Origin: CAYWIT01 sp964458415
GTDB lineage: Bacteria > Pseudomonadota > Alphaproteobacteria > Micavibrionales > UBA2020
Direction of reading: 5' to 3'
Assembly: GCA_964458415.1 (NCBI GenBank)
Contig: CAYWIT010000028.1
Location: 1-19,663 of the forward strand
Length of the DNA stretch: 19,663 nucleotides
Numbering within the stretch: position 1 is the first letter of the stretch; each line of letters begins with the position of its first letter. This document shows positions 1-7,608 of the stretch, one piece after another. Under the pieces are notes generated by a model, which worked only from the letters and a program-made list of their open reading frames with translations, made no database searches and was not told the origin of the DNA. The position numbers and the translations under genes are program-made.

Positions 1-441
1 TGGAACGAGAAAATCGGTGGCCTTGTACTGGTCGCCAAAGGCGTGGCGGCCGACAACAATGGGCTTGGTCCAGGTGGTAACCAGCCGCGGGATGTTCTTG
101 CAAATAATGGGTTCGCGGAACACTGTGCCGTTGAGAATGTTGCGGATGGTGCCGTTGGGCGACTTCCACATTTTTTTCAGTTTGAATTCCTCGACCCGCG
201 CTTCGTCCGGCGTGATTGTCGCGCATTTGATGCCGACGCCGTGCTGCTTGATCGCGTTGGCAGCGTCAATGGTCACCTGATCGTCGGTTTTGTCGCGGTT
301 CTGGATGGAAAGGTCATAAGAGAGCAATTCAACATCCAGAAAAGGGGTAATCATCTTGTCGATGATCATGTCCCAGATAATGCGGGTCATTTCATCGCCG
401 TTCATTTCGACAAGGGGGGTTTTGACTTTGATTTTAGTCAT
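1..441 (-). CDS. icd: NADP-dependent isocitrate dehydrogenase, N-terminal 147 residues (cut by window edge)
   Basis: The reading frame is open from an ATG at 441 down to base 1 and gives the first 147 residues of a type II (eukaryote-like, homodimeric) isocitrate dehydrogenase. This TCA-cycle enzyme oxidatively decarboxylates isocitrate to 2-oxoglutarate with NADP in the cytoplasm. Visible signatures are VEMNGDEMTR near the N-terminus, the substrate loop SPNGTIRN (residues 94-101, including Arg100), Arg109, and GRHAFGDQY with Arg132. These match the isocitrate-binding residues of human IDH1 with the same numbering. Type II enzymes are usually a little over 400 residues, so about two thirds of the gene lies outside. 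A good ribosome site (AGGAGA) sits about 8 bases before the ATG. The start overlaps the end of the upstream Sel1-like gene by 8 bases, which suggests translational coupling. Identification is firm. Confidence 0.95.
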   Translation of the reverse strand, partial: MTKIKVKTPLVEMNGDEMTRIIWDMIIDKMITPFLDVELLSYDLSIQNRDKTDDQVTIDAANAIKQHGVGIKCATITPDEARVEEFKLKKMWKSPNGTIRNILNGTVFREPIICKNIPRLVTTWTKPIVVGRHAFGDQYKATDFLVP

Positions 442-1090
442 TGTAGCTGTTCTCCTTTTTTGAAGGTGGTTTTTGCGGTTCTTGCTTTTTGGGTTTATTG
501 GTTTTTTCCGGCGCGGGGGCTGCTTGTTCTGTTTTTTTCGGTTTGATGTCGCTTTTTACAGGCGCTTCCTTGCTTTTCTTTTCCCGTGCCTGCTGGTGGG
601 CGGCCTTTGTCCATTGCTCGGCTTCGTCCGTCGCCTCCCTGATCTGGGCAGGCGTCATCTTGTAGTCGGCGGCGACGGCCTGGCGGGCGGCGATAGCGTA
701 TTTTTGGGCCTTGCCATAGCTGAAATGCTTGATTGCCAGAGTGTACCACTGATAGGCCGCGACCGGGTTTTTATCGTTTTTTGCGAGGGCGGCCAGCCGG
801 ATGAAGCTATTGAAATAACCGTTTTTTGCGCTGGTTTCGAACCAGTGACGGGCCATTTTTTTATTTTTCTGCAAGCCGCCTTTGCCTTTGGCGTAGAGAT
901 CTCCGAGAATGAACTGGGCGCGGACATCTCCTTTCTCTGCCAGAAGGAGAAGGTCGCTCATCGGATGATGGTCGTTGGTATTCAGCATTTGATAGGCAGG
1001 GTCCTGCTGGTAATCAATGGTGCCGGCGGCAGCGGGAAAAGAGCATGCGAAAAGGACGAGGGCTATTAAAAAAGGGAGGACGCGGATCAT
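434..1090 (-). CDS. Secreted Sel1-repeat-like protein with Lys/Pro-rich tail
   Basis: A 218-residue protein with an N-terminal signal sequence (hydrophobic residues 4-18, probable type I cleavage after Ala20-Ala22). A lipobox-like LFAC at 13-16 is atypical because of the Phe. Residues about 40-150 contain two or three helical units of Sel1/TPR type (AEKGDVRAQFILGDLY, ARHWFETSAKNGYFNS, AAYQWYTLAIKHF). The last 60 residues are a low-complexity Lys/Pro/Glu/Ala tail, likely disordered and basic. Sel1-like proteins are usually scaffolds for protein contacts; no enzymatic motif is visible. The start overlaps the DUF2794 gene by ATGA (1087-1090) and the end overlaps icd by 8 bases, so the three are probably cotranscribed. 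A functional link to IDH is not implied. Export is inferred; the partner is unknown. Confidence 0.8.
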   Translation of the reverse strand: MIRVLPFLIALVLFACSFPAAAGTIDYQQDPAYQMLNTNDHHPMSDLLLLAEKGDVRAQFILGDLYAKGKGGLQKNKKMARHWFETSAKNGYFNSFIRLAALAKNDKNPVAAYQWYTLAIKHFSYGKAQKYAIAARQAVAADYKMTPAQIREATDEAEQWTKAAHQQAREKKSKEAPVKSDIKPKKTEQAAPAPEKTNKPKKQEPQKPPSKKENSYND

Positions 1091-1410
1091 GCCATTTCCT
1101 CTTCAAATATGCGGAGGACCTCACGCAGCGAGGCGCTCTCTTTCAATGTTTCCTCGCCGGAATAGACAGCGTAGCGTGAGGGCCGCAGGGCGCTGCGGCT
1201 GGGAAATTTGGCAATGGCATAGGCCGGGTTCTCGCGGGCCGCGCGGAAGACGGAAAAAACCGCCATATCCGGTTTGCAGTCAATGGCATAGTCGCGCCAT
1301 TCGCCTTTTTTGACGCGGTCGCCGTAAATGGAAAGAATCAAACTCAATTCCCCTTTGCTGAAAGTGGTTTTTCCTGCCAGTCTGAGTTTGTCACGAAAAT
1401 AGAGCAGCAT
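1087..1410 (-). CDS. DUF2794 family protein
   Basis: A 107-residue cytoplasmic protein resembling the DUF2794 family, small proteins of unknown function found mainly in Alphaproteobacteria. The recognisable core is SLILSIYGDRVKKGEWRDYA followed by AVFSVFRAARENPAYAI. There is no signal peptide or membrane segment. The chosen ATG has AAAGG immediately upstream. It is the first gene of a tight minus-strand run (DUF2794, Sel1-like, icd), overlapping the next gene by the four bases ATGA. The family assignment is from remembered sequence pattern; no function can be given. Confidence 0.8.
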   Translation of the reverse strand: MLLYFRDKLRLAGKTTFSKGELSLILSIYGDRVKKGEWRDYAIDCKPDMAVFSVFRAARENPAYAIAKFPSRSALRPSRYAVYSGEETLKESASLREVLRIFEEEMA

Positions 1411-1442
1411 ACCTTTACGCCCGAGTCAGTGTTGAAAACCCG

Positions 1443-1461
1443 CGGGGTTATATTAGCCCCG
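1443..1461 (-). terminator. Small GC hairpin between ankyrin gene and DUF2794 gene
   Basis: CGGGG (1443-1447) and CCCCG (1457-1461) form a five-pair stem that can extend across an AT-rich loop. On the minus strand it lies 54 bases after the stop of the ankyrin gene at 1515 and is followed by CGGGTTTTC, a poor T-tract. It may be a weak terminator for that gene. The loop also contains TAATAT on the minus strand, a possible -10 for the DUF2794-icd operon, but no convincing -35 was found. Role uncertain. Confidence 0.3.
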
Positions 1462-1514
1462 TTAAAGGCAGGAAAAAAAGGGTTTTGTGGCCTCAGGGAT
1501 AAGTTACGGGAACT

Positions 1515-2426
1515 TCAGGCGGGGTAACCGCGCCATTTGATGCGTTCCCGTGCAGGGGGCGACAGCGGTTTTTCTGCCGGTTCGGGGGTTCCCTCCGCCT
1601 CAAGGCGCAGGCGGCGTAATTTGTTGCCCAGTTTGATGTGAACGTTTTCAAAAGCGTAATCATCCGCTGATTTTCCGCTTTTATCACGGAGTGTGCAATC
1701 GGCGCCGGCTTTGAGCAGCAGGGTGACAATGTCATGGTATCCGGCGCTGGCGGCATACATCAGCGCCGTGGCCCCCTCGTCATTGCGGGCATTGACGGAG
1801 ATCTTTTGTTTCAGCATGAAAGCAACAAGTTCTGTATTTCCACCCATGGCGGCATACATCAGGGTATTGACACCATCATTGTCCCTGTCGTCCATTTTTG
1901 CGCCGAGCTGGAGCAGCGTCTTGGCCAGATGCTCCTGACCGCTGCCCAGCGCATGCATAAATGCCGTTGTATTATTGCCAAAACGGCGCAGCGGATCGAT
2001 GCCTTTTTCCAGCAGTTTGATTGTGACGTCCAGCTGACCGTATTTGATGGCGTAGATCAGGGCGCTGCCGCCATCGTGATTGAGGGTATTGAGGGCCGCG
2101 CCCTTTTCAATAAGCCGCAAGGCGTTCGCGGTATCTCCGGTGGCAATGGCATACATCAGCGGCGTATTGCCGGTATTGTCCTGACTGCTGTTATAGATCC
2201 CGGCCTCGATCAGTTTTGCGGCGGTCTTCCCGTCCGCTTTGGTAAAGGCAAAGTGAAGCGGGCTGAGGCCATTTGGGTTGTCCGTATTGAATATCTGGGC
2301 GATATCGAAAGGCTTTGTCGCGGTGATGCGCTCCGCCGGATGAATGATAGCGCCGGCAGGGGTGCTGGCAAAGGCGAAACCAAGGGCGAGGGATGAAACG
2401 GCTTTTTTTATGTTTCTCAATGACAT
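1515..2426 (-). CDS. Exported ankyrin-repeat protein (303 aa)
   Basis: A 303-residue protein from the ATG at 2426; a TTG six codons upstream (2444) is a possible alternative start. The N-terminus is a signal peptide: basic start (MSLRNIKKA), hydrophobic core, and probable cleavage at TPAGA near residue 26. From about residue 35 to 260 come six or seven ankyrin units, with recognisable cores such as GNTPLMYAIATGDTANALRL, NTLMYAAMGGNTELVAFML and ATALMYAASAGYHDIVTLLL. The tail of about 45 residues is basic and proline-rich. Ankyrin repeats bind other proteins; no catalytic domain is present. The gene is divergent from the ankyrin operon starting at 2596 and shares a 169-base AT-rich gap with it. 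The signal peptide sets it apart from the other five ankyrin proteins here, so it probably acts in the periplasm or outside the cell. Confidence 0.85.
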   Translation of the reverse strand: MSLRNIKKAVSSLALGFAFASTPAGAIIHPAERITATKPFDIAQIFNTDNPNGLSPLHFAFTKADGKTAAKLIEAGIYNSSQDNTGNTPLMYAIATGDTANALRLIEKGAALNTLNHDGGSALIYAIKYGQLDVTIKLLEKGIDPLRRFGNNTTAFMHALGSGQEHLAKTLLQLGAKMDDRDNDGVNTLMYAAMGGNTELVAFMLKQKISVNARNDEGATALMYAASAGYHDIVTLLLKAGADCTLRDKSGKSADDYAFENVHIKLGNKLRRLRLEAEGTPEPAEKPLSPPARERIKWRGYPA

Positions 2427-2595
2427 AGTTGCAAGCTTTCGCAAAGTTTAATCAGGGGGATTTAGGAAAACCTATAGATGGGGGCCAGAAAAGTCAATAA
2501 TAATTTATGAAAAATATTTAAGGCTTATAATACTTTTATTACTTTAATATCTATGGTAAACATATCTCAAGTTAAGTAAAAGAGAATGCCTCTGC
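2427..2595. promoter_or_regulatory. AT-rich divergent promoter region between two ankyrin loci
   Basis: This 169-base gap separates the minus-strand exported ankyrin gene from the plus-strand ankyrin operon, so it must hold divergent promoters. Base composition is much more AT-rich than the flanking genes. A perfect plus-strand -10 hexamer TATAAT lies at 2526-2531, about 65 bases before the ATG at 2596. No good -35 stands at 16-18 bases upstream of it, so an activator or alternative sigma factor may be involved. The only ribosome-site candidate for the 2596 ATG is AAAAGAGA (about 2578-2585). Confidence 0.4.
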
Positions 2596-3792
2596 ATGAA
2601 AAACAATCAAAACAACAGCTTGCCCCGCAACCCATCGGCGGCAGTTTTTGCGCCGGAAGACGTCTGGCAACAGCAAGCACAGGCGGATGGGCTGCTGGCG
2701 AAAGCTTTTTCCCGGCATCCCGTTGACGTGGAGAAATTGAAGCACGCATTGCAGTCGGGCGCGCACCCTGACCGGATGTTGTATGACGGACTTCCGCCGT
2801 TGCATGTGGCGCTGACCCGTGGAGAGCTGCTGGCGGCAGGCTTTTTGCTGGCGGCGGGTGCAAATATTAATGCGATGGATGCGGATGGCACGACGGCGTT
2901 GGATCTGGCGGCGCAACGCGGCGATCGGGACAGTGTGCTTCTGCTGCGGGAGTATTTTAAGGCGACGGAAACCGACCCTGCGAAGGAGATATGGGACAAA
3001 TATTCCTATCAGCGGGAGATGGACGTCGCGTTGATGGAGGCTGCGAGAATAGGGGCAACGGAGCGCGTTCGCGCCGCACTGGCACTGGGGGCCGATCCGG
3101 ATGCTGTTTCTGTCTATGAACAATTCCGCTATACGCCGTTGCATTGGGCCGTCATGCATTATAGTCGGGACATGGTGGAACTGCTTTTGGAGGCGGGCGC
3201 TGATCCATCGCGCAGAAGCGCCTATGGGGAAACCGCGGCGGATTTGATGTGGAACGCGCCTGCCCGGACCCTGTTCACGCCGGAATGGGAAAGGGTATTT
3301 TCGCTGCTGCATGAAAAGGCGGGCGGCGACCTCTTTTTCCGTGACCCGTGCCGACTGACGCTCGAAGACCTGCGGCGCCCGGCCCCTTGCGAGCGCCTGA
3401 AGAATACCCGCCTGATCCAGGTTCTGGTGGAACAGGGGCATGTCGGCAGGGTGTTCGATATCCTGAAGGCCGATCCGAAGGCGCGGCTGCATGTGGAGGA
3501 CTTCCTGATCCGCAGTTCCGACTTTTCGCCGCCTGAATCCTTGCTGGAGGCGTTCACGCGGGCGGGGATGTTGCCGCGCGTATTCAGCCCGGAGATCTGG
3601 CAGGGCAGGCTGGGGGAAATGCTGGAATTGCAAAAATACGCCGAAAATTCATACGTATGCACGCTTTATGTACGCTCCCAGAAGATCGACTTCGCGGCGG
3701 CGGCAAAGGCCGTGCTGGAATACGGGCAAAACGAATTGCGGCAGAGGGCGCGCGGCAAGATTCCCAGATTAAAACCGGGAGGGCCGCAATGA
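2596..3792 (+). CDS. Ankyrin-repeat protein with conserved non-ankyrin C-terminal module (398 aa)
   Basis: First gene of a coupled three-gene ankyrin operon. There is no signal peptide, so it is probably cytoplasmic or secreted by a non-Sec route. Residues about 44-120 carry two ankyrin units (LPPLHVALTRGELLAAGFLL, TTALDLAAQRGDRDSVLLLR). Residues about 143-215 carry two more (VALMEAARIGATERVRAALA, TPLHWAVMHYSRDMVELLLE), separated by a charged linker. Residues about 255-398 are not ankyrin. They align with the C-terminal half of the third protein of the operon: VEQGHVGRVFDILKADP and RAGMLPRVFSPEIW here against IRVGHFDKVVALALKDP and RTGQLPALMLPALW there, and both end in a basic tail (PRLKPG / PKLDKG). 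The stop overlaps the next ATG (ATGA, 3789-3792). Function unknown; protein binding is the only safe inference. Confidence 0.85.
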   Translation: MKNNQNNSLPRNPSAAVFAPEDVWQQQAQADGLLAKAFSRHPVDVEKLKHALQSGAHPDRMLYDGLPPLHVALTRGELLAAGFLLAAGANINAMDADGTTALDLAAQRGDRDSVLLLREYFKATETDPAKEIWDKYSYQREMDVALMEAARIGATERVRAALALGADPDAVSVYEQFRYTPLHWAVMHYSRDMVELLLEAGADPSRRSAYGETAADLMWNAPARTLFTPEWERVFSLLHEKAGGDLFFRDPCRLTLEDLRRPAPCERLKNTRLIQVLVEQGHVGRVFDILKADPKARLHVEDFLIRSSDFSPPESLLEAFTRAGMLPRVFSPEIWQGRLGEMLELQKYAENSYVCTLYVRSQKIDFAAAAKAVLEYGQNELRQRARGKIPRLKPGGPQ

Positions 3793-4199
3793 TCCACGGA
3801 AGGAAATCCCCTGTTCCATCAACGCTGACTGCTGCGTTGACAGCGGATCATCAGGTGGCTTTTGTCACCTTGCTGGATAATTTCAGGACGCAGGGATACG
3901 GGATAGATCAGATGCCCGGTTTTCAGGGCGTCCCTCTGTTGCATTTTGCCGTGCTGCAAAAAAGGCTCTGGGCAGTGGAAGAGCTACTGCGGCGCGGGGC
4001 CGATCCGAACCTGAAAACAGCGATTGGACGGACGGCGCTGGATATTGCCCTTGATCAGGATTCTCCGGCCCCTCGCGAGATTGCGGCGCTGCTTGCTGCC
4101 CATGGGGCCAGTGTGAACGGAAGTTTCCGTGTGGTGCTGCAGGAACGGGCGCGCACGATGAAGAAAAAAGGGTTTTGGGCCCTGAAAGGAACGCCATGA
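3789..4199 (+). CDS. Short ankyrin-repeat protein (136 aa), middle gene of the operon
   Basis: The frame is open from further upstream, but the ATG at 3789 is chosen because it overlaps the preceding stop as ATGA, and the upstream part reads as a shadow of the preceding gene. The 136-residue product has two clear ankyrin units: VPLLHFAVLQKRLWAVEELL at about 47-66, with GADPN after it, and RTALDIALDQD at about 80-90 leading into EIAALLAAHGAS. A short basic tail follows. It lacks the C-terminal module found in both flanking proteins and has no signal peptide. The stop overlaps the next start by ATGA (4196-4199). It could be a companion subunit of the flanking two. Function not recognisable. Confidence 0.8.
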   Translation: MIHGRKSPVPSTLTAALTADHQVAFVTLLDNFRTQGYGIDQMPGFQGVPLLHFAVLQKRLWAVEELLRRGADPNLKTAIGRTALDIALDQDSPAPREIAALLAAHGASVNGSFRVVLQERARTMKKKGFWALKGTP

Positions 4200-4891
4200 A
4201 AGAACAGCCGTCTGATCAGGATATTCTTGCAGCTCTGGAGGGCAAGGATGCGCTCCGCATACAGGCGTGGGTGGAACAGGGACTTTCCCCCGTCTGGAGC
4301 GATGCGGCGGGTAACAGCCTGCTGCATTATGCGGCGGCATGGGGAGATGCCGCGCTGGCGGAACTGTTGCTGAAGAAAAAGGCGCGGGCGGATATTGTCA
4401 ATGCCTTGCAGGAAACGCCGGAAGATACGGCGCGTATTTTTGGCTGGGATGCGCTGGGCGACAGGTTTGCGAAACAGGCCCGCGTCGAAAGACTGTCGGC
4501 GCCGCCGGCTTTCCCGTTTCAGTCGCTGGACGAAATCAGGCGAGCCTTTGAAAAGACAGGGACAAATCCGCTGGAAGAGATTATTCGGGTCGGGCACTTC
4601 GATAAAGTGGTGGCGCTGGCGTTGAAGGATCCGTCCGGAATTTCATCGGGGGACCTGCTGGTGCGGGGCGCCAATGGAGAAAGCCTGCTGTTAAAGCTCT
4701 GCCGGACGGGGCAGCTGCCGGCGTTGATGCTGCCAGCGCTCTGGATAAAGAATGTCGCTGATTTTCATACCCTTTGGGCGGAGGTGCCGGAACATTTCCG
4801 CCAGCAGGTGGATTATACCGGCTTTGTCGGCGCCATGCACCGGGCGCGGCTGCAAAATCGCAATCTGCCCAAACTGGACAAGGGGCCGTGA
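4196..4891 (+). CDS. Ankyrin-repeat protein with the shared C-terminal module (231 aa)
   Basis: Third gene of the operon. The ATG at 4196 is supported by AAAGGA about six bases upstream and by the ATGA overlap with the preceding gene. Residues about 8-75 form two ankyrin units (QDILAALEGKDALRIQAWVE; NSLLHYAAAWGDAALAELLL), followed by a degenerate one (QETPEDTARIFGWD). Residues about 110-231 are the module shared with the 398-residue protein: NPLEEIIRVGHFDKVVALAL, then DLLVRGANGESLLLKLCRTG, then FHTLWAEVPEHFRQQVDY. The Trp at residue 183 aligns with Trp335 of the first protein. No signal peptide or membrane segment. Function unknown. Transcription probably ends at the hairpin at 4944-4967. Confidence 0.85.
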   Translation: MKEQPSDQDILAALEGKDALRIQAWVEQGLSPVWSDAAGNSLLHYAAAWGDAALAELLLKKKARADIVNALQETPEDTARIFGWDALGDRFAKQARVERLSAPPAFPFQSLDEIRRAFEKTGTNPLEEIIRVGHFDKVVALALKDPSGISSGDLLVRGANGESLLLKLCRTGQLPALMLPALWIKNVADFHTLWAEVPEHFRQQVDYTGFVGAMHRARLQNRNLPKLDKGP

Positions 4892-4943
4892 GCTTGGCGG
4901 GCCATTTGGCGTGATGCCTTTAAAGCGGAATGCAGAATAAAGA

Positions 4944-4967
4944 AAGGGCCGGATTGCTCCGGCCCTT
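4944..4967. terminator. Bidirectional intrinsic terminator between the ankyrin operon and groEL
   Basis: AAGGGCCGG (4944-4952) and CCGGCCCTT (4959-4967) form a perfect nine-pair stem with a six-base loop ATTGCT. On the plus strand it is followed by CTTTGTT and on the minus strand by CTTTATTC. It lies between the convergent ends of the ankyrin operon (4891) and groEL (5013), so it can end both transcripts. Confidence 0.85.
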
Positions 4968-5012
4968 CTTTGTTAAGCAGATGATTTAATGCTTCCATGA
5001 GGTCGCATCAAA

Positions 5013-6650
<1,638 letters not shown>

Positions 6651-6677
6651 AGTGGTTCTCCTTTTTGTGTGGATTGG

Positions 6678-6697
6678 GTCCCCGCCTGCGCGGGGAC
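6678..6697. repeat. GC-rich hairpin in the groES-groEL gap, REP-like
   Basis: GTCCCCGC (6678-6685), loop CTGC, GCGGGGAC (6690-6697): a perfect eight-pair stem. The surrounding GGGTCCCCGCCTGCGCGGGGAC resembles dispersed intergenic palindromes seen in many proteobacterial genomes, but no second copy occurs in this window. It lies in the transcribed gap between groES and groEL, where a stem-loop may stabilise or separate the two halves of the message. It lacks a T-tract on the minus strand, so it should not act as a full terminator. Confidence 0.75.
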
Positions 6698-6717
6698 GGC
6701 ATAACGCAGTTATGCCG
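6697..6717. repeat. Second hairpin, containing the groES stop codon
   Basis: CGGCATAAC (6697-6705), loop GCA, GTTATGCCG (6709-6717): a perfect nine-pair palindrome directly abutting the hairpin at 6678-6697. The groES stop (TAA on the minus strand, 6710-6712) lies inside one arm. In the mRNA the two stem-loops stand in tandem between groES and the groEL ribosome site. Confidence 0.7.
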
Positions 6718-7021
6718 CTTTAGCCTTTTTTTTACCTTCGATAATCCCCATGATGTCGGATTCTTTCACGACGAGCAGCTCTTCGCCGTCGATCGTGACT
6801 TCCGTACCGGACCATTTGGAAAACAGAACGATATCGCCATCCTTGACAGCGAGGGAAACCAGTTTGCCCTGTTCGTCGCGAACGCCTGTGCCAACGGCGA
6901 CAACTTCGCCTTGGGCAGGTTTTTCTTTTGCGGTGTCAGGGATAATGATGCCGCCGGAAGTTTTGGAATCGCTTTCGAGGCGACGGAGCAGTACACGGTC
7001 GTGAAGTGGACGGAATTTCAT
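6710..7021 (-). CDS. groES: 10 kDa co-chaperonin GroES
   Basis: A 103-residue GroES, the heptameric lid of the GroEL chamber. Recognisable features are FRPLHDRVLLRRLE at the N-terminus, the mobile loop around SDSKTSGGIIIPDTAKEKP (about 17-35), the roof-loop region, and the C-terminal KESDIMGIIEG. The C-terminus carries a short extra basic tail (KKKAKAA). The ATG has a strong ribosome site, AAAGGAGGAA. It is the first gene of the operon and is preceded by a CIRCE-overlapped promoter at 7077-7134. Confidence 0.97.
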   Translation of the reverse strand: MKFRPLHDRVLLRRLESDSKTSGGIIIPDTAKEKPAQGEVVAVGTGVRDEQGKLVSLAVKDGDIVLFSKWSGTEVTIDGEELLVVKESDIMGIIEGKKKAKAA

Positions 7022-7076
7022 TTTATTCCTCCTTTAAAGGATATAAACGCTCCCCGGTTCCGGATGAGCCTCACCA

Positions 7077-7103
7077 TGAGCACTCTCCTTGGGGAAGTGC
7101 TAA
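7077..7103. promoter_or_regulatory. CIRCE operator 1 (HrcA site), proximal to groES
   Basis: TGAGCACTC - nine bases - AAGTGCTAA. This keeps the 9-9-9 spacing of the CIRCE consensus TTAGCACTC-N9-GAGTGCTAA, with one mismatch in each arm. It lies 56-82 bases upstream of the groES start, directly beside the -10 of the probable promoter, so bound HrcA repressor would block transcription start. hrcA itself is not in the window. Confidence 0.9.
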
Positions 7104-7104
7104 A

Positions 7105-7134
7105 GATGTAGTCCTGATTGCCAATTTTTTCAAG
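7105..7134 (-). promoter_or_regulatory. Probable groESL promoter, with sigma-32-like features
   Basis: On the minus strand CTTGAAAA (-35; TTGAAA at 7128-7133) is followed after 17 bases by TACATC (7105-7110), with transcription predicted to start within CIRCE 1. CTTGAAA resembles the heat-shock sigma (RpoH) -35 box. ACTACATCT is a loose match to the RpoH -10, and TACATC is also a weak vegetative -10. Either or both sigma factors could use it. Confidence 0.6.
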
Positions 7135-7191
7135 GGAAATCCGGAGGGTAGCGCGGGGAAATATCAATAAAAACAATGATTTTTACCTCTT

Positions 7192-7218
7192 TTGGCACTC
7201 CTGCAAAAAGAGTGCTAA
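7192..7218. promoter_or_regulatory. CIRCE operator 2, distal copy
   Basis: TTGGCACTC - nine bases - GAGTGCTAA, with a single mismatch to the CIRCE consensus and correct spacing. It is closer to consensus than operator 1. It lies 171-197 bases upstream of groES and 116-142 bases upstream of the usg-like gene, so it may strengthen HrcA repression of groESL, control a second promoter, or also act on the plus-strand gene. Confidence 0.9.
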
Positions 7219-7333
7219 CCTGCTGATTTTAAAGTTTTTTAACACAATTCAGGTAATATATGATTAAATGGAAGTATAAGAACGTTACTTCCTTTCTTGG
7301 TTATGGCCAGATTCGTAACAGGAGATTAAGGAT

Positions 7334-7597
7334 ATGGCAAATTTGCTTTTGCAGCTACGGGACTATCGACTGACAACCGCGGAAATTTTGTATCACATGC
7401 CGGATCATCCGCAACTTTTGCAGACTTTTCTCTGGCAGGAATATGATCTGGCGCCGCATTTTCCCGAACTGAAGCGCTTTCTGGATTTCTGGACCCGCGA
7501 GATCGAGGGCAAGCTGCATTCCGTGCGGGTCGGATCTAAAAAGCTGATCACGCCGGAAGATATCGGCCAGGCCCGGGCGGAATATCTTTTGAACTGA
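7334..7597 (+). CDS. usg: Usg-like family protein
   Basis: An 87-residue protein matching the small alphaproteobacterial Usg-like family: LTTAEILYHMPDHPQLLQTF, then WQEYDLAPHFPELKRFLDFW, then REIEGKLHSVRV. The family is conserved but has no established function; the name comes from an old annotation of a gene region near trp genes. No signal peptide. The ATG follows AGGAG and AAGGAT. It is transcribed away from groES and converges, 11 bases apart, with the lipoprotein gene. The nearby CIRCE 2 raises the possibility of heat-shock control. Confidence 0.85.
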   Translation: MANLLLQLRDYRLTTAEILYHMPDHPQLLQTFLWQEYDLAPHFPELKRFLDFWTREIEGKLHSVRVGSKKLITPEDIGQARAEYLLN

Positions 7598-7608
7598 CGG
7601 GATAAAAA

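Larger units (their letters stand above)
7022..7333. other. Divergent control region between groES and the usg-like gene
   Basis: This 312-base gap holds no gene. From left to right it contains the groES leader and ribosome site, a CIRCE element (7077-7103), the groES promoter (7105-7134), a second CIRCE element (7192-7218), and an AT-rich stretch (about 7225-7275) that could carry the plus-strand promoter of the usg-like gene. TATGAT at 7259-7264 is a possible -10, without a good -35. Confidence 0.7.

Noticed and set aside
2572..3633. A 353-codon minus-strand open frame opposite the 398-residue ankyrin gene
   Set aside because: Arg/Gln/Pro-rich composition typical of antisense translation, whereas the plus strand gives clear ankyrin repeats.
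3657..3788. Extension of the middle ankyrin gene upstream of 3789
   Set aside because: The extra 44 codons lie entirely inside the preceding gene in another frame and read as basic low-complexity sequence; the ATGA overlap at 3789 is the natural start.
1515..4891. The ankyrin cluster as a phage or transposon cargo island
   Set aside because: No transposase, integrase, tRNA, terminal inverted repeats or direct repeats were found at the borders, and base composition is similar to the neighbours apart from the AT-rich gap at 2427-2595.
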